Numbered from the stretch's first letter, positions 48,791-61,420 are shown. The stretch: 64,000 nt of DNA from Melanocharis versteri (GCA_013397845.1 VZTG01006279.1:864697-928696); one strand, 5' to 3'. A program made the numbers and translations. Notes: generated by a model not told the origin, from the sequence alone.

Positions 48791-51700
48791 TTAAGCAAAA
48801 GGGGTAAAAAATGAGAGGAAACATGACACTTGTGCGTCTAACGGAAGAGAGCATTCATGAGGCGGTAGAAAAGGACACCTTGAAGGTGAAAGGGGTTTTC
48901 CTTCTGAGTACCAATGTAACTTACATATATCGCAAGAGCACAAATCTATCTTTAATATCATAGCAAAAGAAATATGGTGCTTCCTTTTATCATTCCATTT
49001 CAAAATGTATCCATTAACAATATTAACACGGTTAACCCAGAACAACATGGCACCTTTCACCTGTCTGCTTGTTGCAGAAAACCACACTCCCAAAACTCAA
49101 CATTTAGTGGCATTACCCGTACTCTGAGCACTCAGGGGAAAAAACAGGACACGATTTGGATTCACCGCCTCTGAGGAACCTAACAAACCAAATGTACTCT
49201 ATTGCCCCACAATGAGCTTTGCCCTCACAAAACTACAAAAGCTTAAGGGCAAAATAAAGGTGAAGAATCAAGATAGATTTGAGGTCAAGTTTTTAATTGC
49301 AGGACAGCAAACAGGCCAGAGGCAAAACATACACGATCATCTTCCCGATCCAAATGAGTAACTGAATGCTATTCTTGCTGCCCAGGCACACTTGCCAAAG
49401 TGCTGGTTGACATGGATCCACCAGACTGGATCAATGCCCCTGCTCCAGTGGTGCTCATCCAGCTCCCTGTTCATATAGTTAAGGAGATAACCCAGCAGAA
49501 GGCTATTTCTTTATTTGTAGGGTATAAATGACCCTATGAAAAGAAGACGCTCACAGGTGTGTTTAGTAAGTAGAAAACTAAGATATTTTCTCAGGAGTGG
49601 CTCGTTGCTACTGCACAGGGTTCCCATGCAAATATCAGAGCAAGTGGCAGTATCTGTCTGCACTGACTGCAGTAACTGTGAAGAGGAGCTTTCATTCCAC
49701 ACTTCAACACATTGAAACCCCTTGTTCAGTACAGCATGCTAAGCATGTACACTTACGTGCTAAGCACCTGTCTCATCCTTACTTTTTCTCAATTATCTCT
49801 GCTTTTAAATATTACTTTGCAGCTCAGGAAAGCTTGTATTTCCACATTTAATGAAGTCCTCCTTGACCTGACACAGTATAAGTACTCTGCATTTCACCCA
49901 TACAAAAAGACATGCTTCTGCCTGTCTTCCTATTTTAATTGCTCCACAAGGCTCCTGCACATACAACATTAATTACTCTTGTCCTCAAAACAGTTACTAG
50001 TCTGTATCCTGCCACCAAATAAACAAATAAGCACACGAGAGCTTAACAATATCCTTAAAACATATTTACAATGCCCCAAAGTGCTACACAAGCATACTGA
50101 ACAGAGAATAACTCAGACATTTAATTCAGCCTTTCATTTATTTATATGCTAACAGTCACAGAGTGCTTCTCTGCTGATCAAAGTAATAATACAGAAGGCT
50201 AAGTGACAGATAATTCTTCATTCTCCATTCTTTCATTTCCATTCTAGGTTTTAACAAAGATTTCCAATAGCAAAAACCGCTTGAACACTGAAGTGAGAGA
50301 AGATAGGAACAAACAAATGAGAGGTGCACAGCCTGATCCACTACTGTATGTAACTGTTTACGACATCACCAACGTAGCACTTCAGTGGATTTACATGGTG
50401 ATGACATTCATTCCACCTCTTTGGCATTTTTGAAACAAATCTATCCTTTTGCCTACGCAGTTTAAGGATGAAACACAGATTTTCAAAAATATTTCATTAC
50501 TGATGGTAACATTTAGGTAAATACTCATATGTTATGGGGATAAAATGAGCAGAAGCTGCAGAGTAATCCTTGTGGCATCATGACTTTCTTACTGATACAC
50601 ACCAATTTTATGTTAAGTTTCAGTACCAAATTCAATAGCTATTTGCTTTCTCTCTTCTTCTCCCCTAGAGTTCTAAAAGTTTAGAAAACCAGCATTTGGA
50701 AATAATTAGCTTCTGCACCGCCAGGCTGGTACTTTGAATCTTCTAGCATTCTTAATCAGAAGTTCACACTTAAGCCTTTTAATTGTTATCATATGGACCA
50801 CTGAATTATTAAAAGCACAGGTAAAGTATCAGCAGGAACGTAATAACTTCATGTAAATAACTTTCATAATAATTGCATTTTTTTAATATCTAAGTTCAGT
50901 TCTGAAAGAGCTTTCCCTATCCTGTTTTAAAACCCATTGCTTAGTTCAATGTTAATGTAGGTGTGGGGTTTCTTCCCTCACTCTTGTTTTCACAAGTCTG
51001 CCCATTACAGCATCCAGTCAGTAAGTAAACACCCAGCACTGGGGAAGAATCCTTCAAGGACGTTTTCTGAGAGCAGTTAGGTTTTATAACAAGGTTTCTG
51101 AATTTTATGCCCACTGACCTGCACCAATCAAACAGCAAAACCGTCTCCTGAAGCAGCTTAGCTTTAAAAGTAGATTCGCCCAATTTAAACAAATATCCAC
51201 TGCGTATTCCTGAATGGAAGTTCAACAAGTATCAAACTGGTATCAAACGGGAACCCTGTAAGTGCTAAGTGCAAAATTTGGCTCTTGTGCCTAGCTGCAA
51301 GCTGCATGGGGTTTGCTTTGCAGAGCTGTTTGAAGCAGTACTTTTTCATCCAGGAGTTTCTCGTGTTTTTTCCTTTCAGCTGCTGCACCTCTCCACCTCA
51401 GATAAGGCCCAGAGGATTACTTTTTCTGCTCTTTATGACTAACATCAACCATCATAGTAAATAATGAAAACAACTCCCCTCCTAGCTGAGGGCACATACA
51501 CAAACGCAAGCTGCCATGCAAGTAGAAGGTACTGGACTGCAGCTAATGCAGAGTATCCCTTCTTAGCAAGGCAAATCAGGGAAGTAAAACTAATTCAGTC
51601 TCGCCAGCCACACGCTAAGTGCACGGATATGAAGTGTGACCAGCTGGCAGGTGAGCACCAATACCTGCTCCAGTATTTCAGCCCACAAAAGCAGTTTCTT

Positions 51701-54071
51701 TTCTCAACTCCATCCCACCACTGTAAGCACACTGACAAATCACCCATGTGGACAAAAACCTAAAATCACAGGAAGTATGTATTGCTCATTTACTTACAGC
51801 ATTGAAGGTTTTATCCACAGTGCAGGATTAAAAACTGGGCAAGAATACAGTCTTCGACGCCACCTTAGTTGCCTTGCAATTTTAGCAGCTTTCAAGGTTT
51901 TTCCCAAACATGGGTTTTTTGTGCTTTGCAATTTGACAACTTATTAAGACAGATTTTCTAAACTGATGCAAACACCTAAAATACTTTTCCTTCTTGAAGA
52001 AATTTAGAATTGAGACATACAGCTCTCATTGGAGCACCAGAACTGTTAATGCTGTGAGATTTTCCAGTAGTAACATCTCCAGAATAAATCCTGACACAAA
52101 TACATGGATCCAAACAGAAGATTCACTCAGTCAAAGTCTGCGTGGAAAACGTAGACTAGCACAGTAATAGCAGCTAGGCATATTTTTGTCAGTCTTCTTT
52201 ATATGTATATAATCTCCAATAGAGAAAATCGTGGTGGTAAAAATAACTTGAAGAACTATTTTGCTTGAAGGAGAATTACATGCTCTCCTTTCCCCACTCA
52301 CATTTTAGCTTGCTTTGGTAAACGTATAGTTACACTAACAACAATTTCCCAGAGCTATAGACCATGTTTTAAAGCAGAACATAATTCCCATATGGGTTTT
52401 TTTTACGGCAGTGTCTTAAATATAACTTGGGTATGTAAGACACTATGCCTTTTAAAAAAGAAAATATATTTCACATGAACCTAAAGCCCTCCACTAACCT
52501 CAAGTTGAACAAATAAAATTCATGTATATACAACTGAAGTCAGAATTCACACCATTTGAGTCTGAAATTTAAAAAAAGCCATTTTTATTGCTTTTCTGAG
52601 TAATGAAATCTACGAAAACTAGATGTTTTACTTTGCTGTTTTGCTTTTGTGGTAAGGTTTCATATTGTTTTCTGAGGAATGAGACAGCATTTCACTGATC
52701 TGTGTTCCACCTTTTAATCACTTTTAAATACAGAGAAGAGCCAATGGGCCACTGGCTCTGGATTTTCCAATTCCCAAAAAAACCCGGTTACAGATAGTGC
52801 CTAATTTATTATTTAAAAGAAAAACTGTACAGCAGTGTATCAGAAGCATATACATAGTAAACAGCAGAATACCTTTAAACATACTGAACACAAAAGTTGG
52901 CATGTCAGAGCTCTCCTTCCAAGTTTAAACTAGCAGAAAAACAAACCTATTTAATTGTTCAATTAGAATAATTCTTGTCCCAAAAGAGCAGTTAATAGTA
53001 TTTATGGAGGCCTCTGACAATGCATTTATACTCTCTGCTCTATGCAGCAGCACCAACAGTTACCCTCACACTTTGCCACTCTGTGCACACAAAATAACAA
53101 CTGCATGGATATTTTCAGTTTTATTTGGTTTTTACTCCCTCCACCCCAGACCACGAAAAGGGAACTATGTCCAAAAAAAGCTCTAAGAGGATTTGCCAGC
53201 TAAACCAATCTCTAGCATGTAGTCTACACCATCAAAGAGCACGCTTATTGCAGAATTTACAGCTTATTACATTATACCCAAGTGGAACAAAATTCGCCCA
53301 TTTGAACTGTCAAGAATTGAGAGGCAGTATTTTCAGCAATTTCAACAATATACATGTGAGAAATAAACAAGAAAAGAATTCCAAGCAATATCGTTTAGCT
53401 CTGGAAAAAGGTTCAAGCTCTAGTTCTGTTTCTTGTACTTTTCCCTCACTATCTTATCAACCTCTCAGCATCACGACACTCTTATACATGCACACTAAAG
53501 GAGTGACAACACAAACGATTCTTCCAAGTTAAAAAATGTGTTGGTCACATACATACAGGCATATCCGGTGTGCTGTACAAATCCACGCAGAATTGTTTGT
53601 AAGAGAGGAAACTAAAATTAGAATTATACACATTTCACTATAAAAGACTTGACTTGCACCATTTTCTTCATGCAAAGGCGAAAATAAACTAAAGGAATTT
53701 ATTATTAGCTGCAAGACCGCATTGGGGGAAATTTTCCACGGAAGACCGGCAACACCGTAAGAATGTATAACGCTAAATCATGAACAGAAATTGTATTGAG
53801 TCACACACTGAAATTACACCAGGCTACCTGTTTGCAGTCAAACAGGAGCAGACTTTACAGCGCAGCTTTAGAGAAACGCGCAATCACCGGCGCGATCACA
53901 GCACTGAACTACGTTCCATGTACACCCGGGAGACACTTTCCCCCAACAACGCCACGAGCCTGGCAGGCGGCCCCTTCCTGCAGGTGCCGGTGGCTGTTCC
54001 GGGGCGCTGGGGCAGCCCCGGCCCCCGCCCCGCGGCGCTCTGCGGGCAGCGCCGCGCCACGCGGCCGCACG

Positions 54072-54706
54072 NNNNNNNNNNNNNNNNNNNNNNNNNNNNN
54101 NNNNNNNNNNNNNNNNNNNNNNNNNNNNNNNNNNNNNNNNNNNNNNNNNNNNNNNNNNNNNNNNNNNNNNNNNNNNNNNNNNNNNNNNNNNNNNNNNNNN
54201 NNNNNNNNNNNNNNNNNNNNNNNNNNNNNNNNNNNNNNNNNNNNNNNNNNNNNNNNNNNNNNNNNNNNNNNNNNNNNNNNNNNNNNNNNNNNNNNNNNNN
54301 NNNNNNNNNNNNNNNNNNNNNNNNNNNNNNNNNNNNNNNNNNNNNNNNNNNNNNNNNNNNNNNNNNNNNNNNNNNNNNNNNNNNNNNNNNNNNNNNNNNN
54401 NNNNNNNNNNNNNNNNNNNNNNNNNNNNNNNNNNNNNNNNNNNNNNNNNNNNNNNNNNNNNNNNNNNNNNNNNNNNNNNNNNNNNNNNNNNNNNNNNNNN
54501 NNNNNNNNNNNNNNNNNNNNNNNNNNNNNNNNNNNNNNNNNNNNNNNNNNNNNNNNNNNNNNNNNNNNNNNNNNNNNNNNNNNNNNNNNNNNNNNNNNNN
54601 NNNNNNNNNNNNNNNNNNNNNNNNNNNNNNNNNNNNNNNNNNNNNNNNNNNNNNNNNNNNNNNNNNNNNNNNNNNNNNNNNNNNNNNNNNNNNNNNNNNN
54701 NNNNNN
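54072..54706. other. Assembly gap (635 N) over INO80 exon 1
   Basis: A run of N inside very GC-rich DNA. Open frames that appear to cross it are artefacts of unknown bases. The missing bases should include the INO80 transcription start and the untranslated first exon. Confidence 0.97.
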
Positions 54707-54722
54707 GGGAGGCGGGTGTGTC

Positions 54723-54736
54723 CCGGAAGTGACGCG
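54723..54736 (+). promoter_or_regulatory. ETS/CRE-like composite site
   Basis: CCGGAAGTGACGCG joins an ETS-family core (CCGGAAGT) to a TGACG half-site, a combination common in CpG-island promoters of housekeeping genes. It lies 17 bases right of the gap, plausibly just upstream of the INO80 start. Binding is inferred from the motif alone. Confidence 0.5.
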
Positions 54737-55277
54737 CGCTCGCCCTTGAGGCGCCGCGGGGGGCGCGGGGTGGGCCCGGCCCCGCTCGGGGTCCCGGGGT
54801 TCGCTCGCTGTCACTGCCGGGCCCGGGCCGGGCGGGGAGGCGGTGTCGTGCGTGCGTGGGTGTCGCGGAGGCCGCCCACGGCTGCCACGCAGCTTGTGCC
54901 GGCCTGGCAGCCCCCGCAGCTGACGAGAGCGGTGAGGGGCTGGCGGCGCTGGAACCGGGGCGCCGTCAGGATTAACACGTGGGGGCATTTGGTGAGGCTG
55001 CGTGCGTTCTACCGCTTTCGCTTTGTCATGCACTAAGAGTTGCATCAGAGGAGCTCTGGACGAAATAGGCCTGAAGATTGATTGCGAAGATGCTTTGCAC
55101 CGTAAACACGGTGTGGCCATCAGCTGTTCAGCCCCGCTGCCTCCCAAAACCCATTAAATAGTACACTTACAGCAAATGCTTAAGTGGATGATTAATCCAG
55201 ATCACCTACTCCATAGCGATAAAAAAATCTGTATTTCATGACTAAGCTGTGTCACTCCAGCGCTCAGTAGGTACCAG

Positions 55278-55815
55278 TGTCCTGGTTTTGGCTGGGATTT
55301 GGCTAATTTCTTAGTAGCTGAGACAGTGCTGAGTTTTGCATTCAGAATAAAAATTGATGTTCTGAGTTTTCCAAGTCATGTTTATCCTAGGTCAAGGACT
55401 TTTTTATTGTGTCTCATCCTCCGCCACTGAGGAGGAAGAAAAATCTTAGGAGGATGCACAGCCAAGACAGCTGACGCGAACTGACCAGAGGGATATTCCA
55501 TACCATAGAACATCATGCCCAGTATAACTGAGGGGAGCTACCTGGAAGTGAGGCCGATCTGGATTCAGAAAGGGGGTCTGGCGATGGTCAGCATGGGGTG
55601 AGCAGTTGTATTGTGCATCACTTGGTTTTCTTTCCCTTTTTATTAACATTCTTATTATTTACTCTATTACTATATTTTACTTTGTTTTCAATTATTAAAC
55701 TGTTTTTATCTTAACCTACGCGTTTTACTTTTGATTCTCTGCCCCGTTCCACTGGGGTAGGGTGAGAGGGAGCAGCTTCATGGTGCTTAGTTGCCAGCTG
55801 GGCTTAAACCACCAT
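55278..55815 (+). mobile_element. Solo LTR of an avian ERV, plus orientation
   Basis: Starts TGTCCTGGTTTTGGCTGGGA. It contains GACAGCTGACGCGAACTGAC, GGGATATTCCATACCATAGA and TATTAAACTGTTTTTATCTT. It ends with GTGGTTTAA-type sequence in complement (TTAAACCACCA). This layout is a common LTR in bird genomes. No internal viral genes are adjacent, so it is a solo LTR. I could not settle a target-site duplication. Confidence 0.85.
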
Positions 55816-57216
55816 GCACATTTACTAGGAAATAAAAATAAGACCATTGCTACTGCTCCAGTAAAGCTTCACTAGAGTTGTCTTTAATAGTGATGCAATC
55901 TAACTACAACCGGGAATTGCGTTTTTAGGGAAGCATGCATGATTTGGTTACACGTTAGTGCCACGCTCAGACAAACAGAGCTGGCACTGAGCAGCATCAC
56001 TATGGCTGATGGACCATTAAAAAAAAATAACTTCTTTTTTCTTCTTTAAGAAAATAGTGATTTTCAATCTTGTGCATCAGTGAGTGATGACTCCATTCCA
56101 ATACATTTCTTTTCTTTATGCCATTCCCAAAAGAGAACCAAAGGGAAAGCTGCACCCATATTTACCCAAGAAAGTTTTGCTACTTGAATCATTATAGTGG
56201 CACAGATGCAATTAGACTGTGAAGTCCCTCTCTGGAAATCCTTACTCCATGATTGTGCTATTCCAGTGAGAGATTTAGTCCTTGGAAGAGGCTGAGAAAG
56301 CAGCTCAGTCTCTTACCAAGAAGAGTGGGCTCAACAATAACCTTGTATCCTGTAGAGACATTCCATACCACTCTTCTATATCCGAGACTGGATACAGTCA
56401 CACCAACTTACATCCAAGGAAAACCAACTCAGACAAGTATTGGCATGTACTCACATGCAAGTGTCACATCCTTTCCAACCCGGTGTCATTATTATTCCCA
56501 CCTTTGCAGCCTGATGCCCACATTGTTCTTGGACTGCAGTCTGGTTGGCACAGTGACCTTTGACCTTTTCCATTCTTCCCTATTCTACATTCATCAGTGT
56601 TCACTGATCTGTCAGAAAACATGTTCCAAGACTCAGGCATGGCCTACGTTAATTTTGTCCTGTGGTAAAATAGTAGCTTTGCCTTAATACCTTGTTTTGC
56701 TTGAGGAGGGACTGCTCTACACCTCCTAAACTGCTTTACATGCACTTGTCTATAGACACAGCACAGTGGTGTTCCAGCCTTATCCACACGAGTTGGATGC
56801 GGCAGCGCTGGCAAACAACGGTGGTGGTGGTGGTCTGCAACTTTCAGCAGGAAGCTGCTCTAATGAGAATCTTACATACCTGCAACATGTAACGAGAGAA
56901 CCAATACAGTTTAAGGAAGTGGTCTGATAACAATGCAAGAAAAATAAAAGTCACTCTTTTAAAATCAAAAATAGCTCTTGGAAAAAATGGATCTCAAAAA
57001 TAGACCTAGAGAAGAACAGTCGGACACAGCAGGAATTTCCTCCAAAAGACAGACCATCATTATTTCCATTCAACAATGGAATGTTGGATTACCTGTCATT
57101 GTAAAGCCAGGAGCTTTGGTTTGACACCCCTGCAAGGGGAATAGCCCCTTTTTTCACTTGGATGTCTCCAAACACCCAATCTAAGCTCATCAAATCACCT
57201 GTGTCAGAAATTAAAT
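55816..57216. other. Intergenic sequence between EXD1 remnant and INO80 CpG island
   Basis: AT-rich DNA with a short GTG repeat at about 56819-56833. A plus-strand open frame of 144 codons (56253-56687) has no recognisable domain, low-complexity composition and no promoter or splice context. I treat it as chance. Confidence 0.6.
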
Positions 57217-57535
57217 TCATACAGTCTGCTTGAGGTCAGTTAAAGGTCCTTTCACAGATTTTAGCCCATGAATTTGATTTTCAAGCTCTGCTTTGACAAA
57301 GAATATCCTTGATTGTTGAAGGATGTGATTTGACACCCTGCTTTTTTTTGTGGGAAAGCAATCCTCATCATCTCTGTAGTTTCCATCCTTCTGTGGATTG
57401 TTTCTATTAAATTGCATGGCTGGTTTGATTAAAAGACCATCCTCATTCATTCTGTAGTCCTCTATTGCTTTCTCCCTTCTCAGTTTCTGGATGTCTGCCA
57501 GCTGACAGCTCCTCTGGCAGCTCCACGCAAGTGGG
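57217..57535 (-). pseudogene. EXD1: EXD1-like terminal exon with frameshift
   Basis: After the acceptor TTTCCTTATTAG the minus strand reads PTCVELPEEL in one frame. From base 57504 it reads QLADIQKLRREKAIEDYRMN then EDGLLIKP in another, ending at a TGA at 57217-57219. Together these match the C-terminal part of EXD1 as remembered (PTCMELPEELLQLKDFQKQR, REKA, GLLI). An extra T at 57505 separates the two halves. EXD1 is a 3'-5' exonuclease-fold protein of the piRNA pathway, catalytically inactive in mouse. The assignment rests on remembered sequence and synteny next to INO80. Confidence 0.65.
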
Positions 57536-60438
57536 CTAATAAGGAAAAAGAAACAGAAAAGAAATCAAATCAATACATATGAAAACACATACTATACTTT
57601 TGTTAGAACCAGGGATGAGCTCCCTCTGAAATTGGCCAATGGAACACAACAATCCTGCTATCACATACAGCACAGCACCTTATCTATTGCAGCTTTACCA
57701 CGAGTGCACTGGGGATACCAGCTGTGCTGCACATGGGTGTGGTACAGAGCTCTGTGGTACCTGAGCTCTGCATGTCAACTGGCACCTCTTAAACAAGAGG
57801 ACTGCACTTCTAGGAATATTTGCTTCTCTACACCGATGGGTTCCCAGGCTGCATTTGCTTCTTTGAATTTAAGTCCTAAACATGAGAACACACCTGCATT
57901 TCCAAGTAGCTAACAAGCATCAGTATGATTTCACAAGGAGGGTTAAAACTGTAGCACATGCAGCTTCTTTACTAGTTCTCTTCTAGTGACAGAGCTGCAG
58001 AGAAACAAACACATTTTCCTAGGTGTCTGCATCCACAAGAAGAACAATTACTGCTGGCAGACAGTTATACTGAAAATGCAGGAAACTGCCAAGACTTTCA
58101 GGGTGGGAAGTTTGTGTTCGCTCCTCCCCCTCAACAGCAAGGAAGATTATCAGTTTCTAAAAGACACGGAAGAGGGAAGCTGAAGGTTTCGATAATGAAG
58201 CACTGAGGATCAGAGGTCACTGTTTTGCATCTGGTTTGTGGGTAAAAAGTCAGGGAGCGTTCTCCCCTTGCTTAGGAGGGAGCATCCACCATTCAGAAGA
58301 CTCAACTACCACCTGCAAGTGATGACACAGGAAACCACAGAAAGTGTCAACATACCTTTCCAAAAGCATCAGGATCAATGAAATGCCTTTCTTTTTATTT
58401 CCTTCCTTTTTATTTCCTTCCTTTTTAATATTTTTTCCTCTATTTTCTTCTTCATTCTCTTCTGACAGTACTACGTCAACAAGAATGTTGCATTATCTCT
58501 TCTGGCTGCTGCGAACCACAGGCAATACTTTACTGTTGCAAGTAAATCAGACACAGGTACATGCAATTATGCATAAGTCTGAAACCAAGCACTCCTGAAT
58601 AAGTTGAAGACCACAAGGATGATCTGACCCTAGTGGAGCGGTACATTTAGTCAGAAAGTGATTCTGGTATTTTGCCACTCCACATATGGAGTTTAAATAT
58701 GTATTGCAAGCAGATTACAAATAAAGTAGAAGAAACTTTTATTCATGTGATCTACTTACAAGATATAGAAACAACAGAAATTTATTAACAGTGAAATGAC
58801 AGTGAAAATGGCTACTTTTACTACCCATACTAGATTTCTAAAGCAGTTGCTTCAGAAGGCAACTGCTTTAGAATGCAAGAAGTATGACAACCAGATGAGA
58901 TATCAAATAGATCTTCAAAATACCATTTGAAACACTCAGGGTCAAATTAATTCCTTGGCTAATCTTATGGAATAAATGGATTTACAAAAGGATTGTCTTC
59001 AGCAAGCTGAGAACCACTTTAAAAATTCTACAAATAGCCCAATACAAAGCAGAATTTGTACTCTCTTCCCTTTAAAAGACTGTTCTTTTCCCTTGTGTCA
59101 TGCCTACTTTCGCATGCATTTCACATTGGAAATTCACATGTCAAGCTCATTTTTTTCCATGAACTAGGAACAACCTTCTTTTTTTGGCAGCTTTCCTCTA
59201 AAGAGAAAAGATTTTCAGATACGACCTCCTCTCTTATATCTGTGAAGCAATTATGACCTCTTGTGGTTATCTAATCTACTCCTAAATCCTCAATAATGGG
59301 ATTTACTGCTCTGAGCCCTTAAGTAATTCCCAAAGGATTCAAGTCCATGCTTCAGTGCTTTGTTAAGCCAGGGCAAAGAAAAAAACTTTTTTTTTCATGA
59401 AGATAGAACAGCATTCTCTTTTCCTAATAAATACTTTGAGACATTTACAACTCCAAAAACAAGGCACTAAAAGGATTTATTCATGTTAGTTCAATCTTCT
59501 TTTGATGAATGAGGATGTCTGACCACGCACATTTCACCCAAATTTAATACCAACAATATCTTATACAGTTAGTGCAAGCCCTCACAAGATTATTTCATCG
59601 AGCAGACAGAAAAAGACCTCACCAATACCACTGCTTGTTTGGTTTGCAGGGACCTGTTCTTTCCAGTAGTGCAATAAGTCAAGCTCCTTCACCAAAAACC
59701 TCATTTCCTCCACTTTCTGCTTTAAAAATGAACAAGCAATTACAGAGGTGTCCACCATCCAGCCACTCCAAGGTACCTGAGAGTGCACTACTACTGGTTC
59801 TATGTAACCAAAGATGAAAAATGTTACCTTACTTGATTTTTCACCTTTTTTTAGAGATAAAAAATGTGAGAATAAATGAGGATGACCAGATAACTCAGTG
59901 ATACTTTTATAGAAATAAAAATCTTTGGTCAACAAACATTACTCAGAAACAGACAGCGTGTGCAAACGGTAACAGCAGTAAAGCTGATAGATTAGGAGAC
60001 AAATAGAACAAGATGTGGGGACCAAACACTCTTACCAAAACAAAGCAACTCTGTCAGCTCCAGGTACCAGCACTTTACACCTGCCTGTCGCCCTTCATAT
60101 CCTCACATGTGCACAGCCCCTGTAGAGCCCAGCAGTTCTCAGTCTCCGGGGAGAGTGAACAGAAGGCGCAGGTGACTGTGCTCATGCCTTGAGAGCTGCA
60201 ACTCACCATCCACTAGGCAAACGTGGGGTGGCCTCTGCTACTGAACTAATAGGAAATGGAGCTAGGTGGATACAGACACCAACACTTCTGCTGCTGCACA
60301 CAGGAAACAAGGTATGTAGCATAAAGCAGGGTGTACAGCTGCGGAAAAGGAAGCTGCTGTAACTTGGTCCTCCAGAGTTCATCCATTAGAGCCTTAGATC
60401 CAATCACTAACCAGAGAAATAAGCAAAGACATACCTGC
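57536..60438 (-). other. Intron of the EXD1 remnant
   Basis: 2.9 kb between two EXD1-like exons. It contains a pyrimidine-rich 15-base tandem repeat at 58391-58427. A minus-strand open frame at 59582-59935 includes FLKQKVEEMRFLVKELDLLH, but I cannot relate it to EXD1 or another family. Confidence 0.55.
58391..58427. repeat. 15-base pyrimidine tandem repeat
   Basis: CTTTTTATTTCCTTC occurs twice in a row, followed by a partial third unit. Microsatellite-like. Confidence 0.85.
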
Positions 60439-60620
60439 CTTTGTGCTCACAAGGTGATCTCCAGACCCAGTCCAACAAGCATTTAAATAAACTGTTAGGT
60501 CAGACATTAAGTTATCCATTAGAGATGAGTGGAGCAGCAGAAGGTACAAATGCTTCAGAACAAATGCTTTAAGCAGAGAAGCTAGGAAAAGGGTCTCAAG
60601 AACCATATGTCAGGATTCTC
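60439..60620 (-). pseudogene. EXD1: EXD1-like internal exon with in-frame stop
   Basis: It begins after ACACAG with ENPDIWFLRPFS and hits a TAG at 60582-60584. One frame over it continues LASLLKAFVLKHLYLLLLHS then SLMDNLMSDLTVYLNACWTG and SGDHLVSTK. This resembles the EXD1 segment ENPEVWFIRP, SLLKILALE, DEMMSDLT, GSADRLGGTE. One missing base restores the match. The 3' boundary could be AAG|GCAGGT (60439, fits the next exon's first frame) or CAG|GTATGT (60435). Confidence 0.65.
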
Positions 60621-60652
60621 CTGTGTATCCCAGTGCAGATGAAAACAGTTAT

Positions 60653-61184
60653 TGTTGTGGTTTAATCCCAGCCACAAATTAAATACCATGCAGCTCTATG
60701 GCCACTCCCCTCAAGCCCCATCACAGTAGGGAGAAGAATTGGAAAGAAAAGGTAAACCTTGTGGGTTGAGATAAGAATAGTTTAATAACTGAAAAAAAAA
60801 AAGCTAACAATATAGTAACGATAAGTGGAGGGAGAGAGAAATAAAATCCAAGAGAAAAAGTGATGCACAATATTCCATCATTGAGCAGCAATCAGCTCCT
60901 CTGCAGGTTACTCCTCTGGTTTAAATACCGGGCATAGCATTCTATAGTATGGAATATGCCTTTGGCCAGTTTGGACCACACGTCCTGGCCATGCTCCCTC
61001 CTACCTTTTTGTTCAGCTCCTCATGGCAGAGCATGGGAAACTGAAAAGCCCTTGACTTAGGGTAAGCACTACTGAGTAACAGCCAAACCATCAGTGTATT
61101 GTCAACACTATTCTCATACTGAATCCAAAAACTGCAGCACTGTACCAGTTACTAAGAAGAAAATGTACTCTGTCGCAGAACAGG
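60653..61184 (-). mobile_element. Solo LTR of the same ERV type, minus orientation
   Basis: On the plus strand it runs from TGTGGTTTAATCCCAGCCAC through GGGTTGAGATAAGAATAGTT and ATAGTATGGAATATGCCTTT to GTACCAGTTACTAAGAAGAA, the complement of the LTR at 55278. It is inserted just upstream of the EXD1-like exon at 60439-60620. No internal viral sequence is present. Confidence 0.85.
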
Positions 61185-61364
61185 TATTTAAGTTGAAAAA
61201 AATTTAAGAAAGCTTTTCATCATAGACTCCTGCAGTTTACAACATATTTCCTGACGCTGATCTTTATTTTCAGTGAAACGGAATGCTTTCAGTATCTAAC
61301 GCCATCTGTGTACAAGCCTGTGCTGGTTAAAGAAGCAGAAGTTTGGAAGGAGTGATTGCTTCCT

Positions 61365-61420
61365 AAAAAAAAAAAAAAGACCAAAAAACCAACCAACAAA
61401 AACACAAACCCAAAACCAAC
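61365..61420. repeat. A-rich low-complexity tract
   Basis: Fourteen A followed by CCAAAAAACCAACCAACAAA-type sequence, about 180 bases right of the solo LTR. Simple-sequence DNA. Confidence 0.8.

Larger units (their letters stand above)
46689..54071 (-). other. INO80 intron 1 and 5' flank
   Basis: Between the 5'UTR acceptor of exon 2 and the CpG island lie 7.4 kb with two CR1 fragments (47757-47880 and 48595-48790) and otherwise AT-rich unique sequence. Base composition turns GC-rich from about 53930. The exact donor of exon 1 cannot be placed because of the N run. Confidence 0.7.
53930..55030 (-). promoter_or_regulatory. CpG island, probable INO80 promoter
   Basis: GC content and CpG density rise sharply on both sides of the gap (for example CCGCCCCGCGGCGCTCTGCG at about 54026 and GCGCGCTCGCCC at about 54733). 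The island sits upstream of the first INO80 acceptor and is where a housekeeping-gene start is expected. It may also drive antisense transcription, which the sequence alone cannot show. Confidence 0.8.

Noticed and set aside
53780..55147. Long open frames on both strands across 54072-54706
   Set aside because: They are open only because half their length is unknown bases. The flanking residues are GC-driven low-complexity sequence.
56253..56687. 144-codon plus-strand open frame
   Set aside because: No recognisable domain, no splice or promoter context, and composition typical of chance translation.
59582..59935. 117-codon minus-strand open frame with a coiled-coil look (FLKQKVEEMRFL)
   Set aside because: Could not be linked to EXD1 or another protein. 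Lacks clear splice sites on both sides, so not annotated as an exon.
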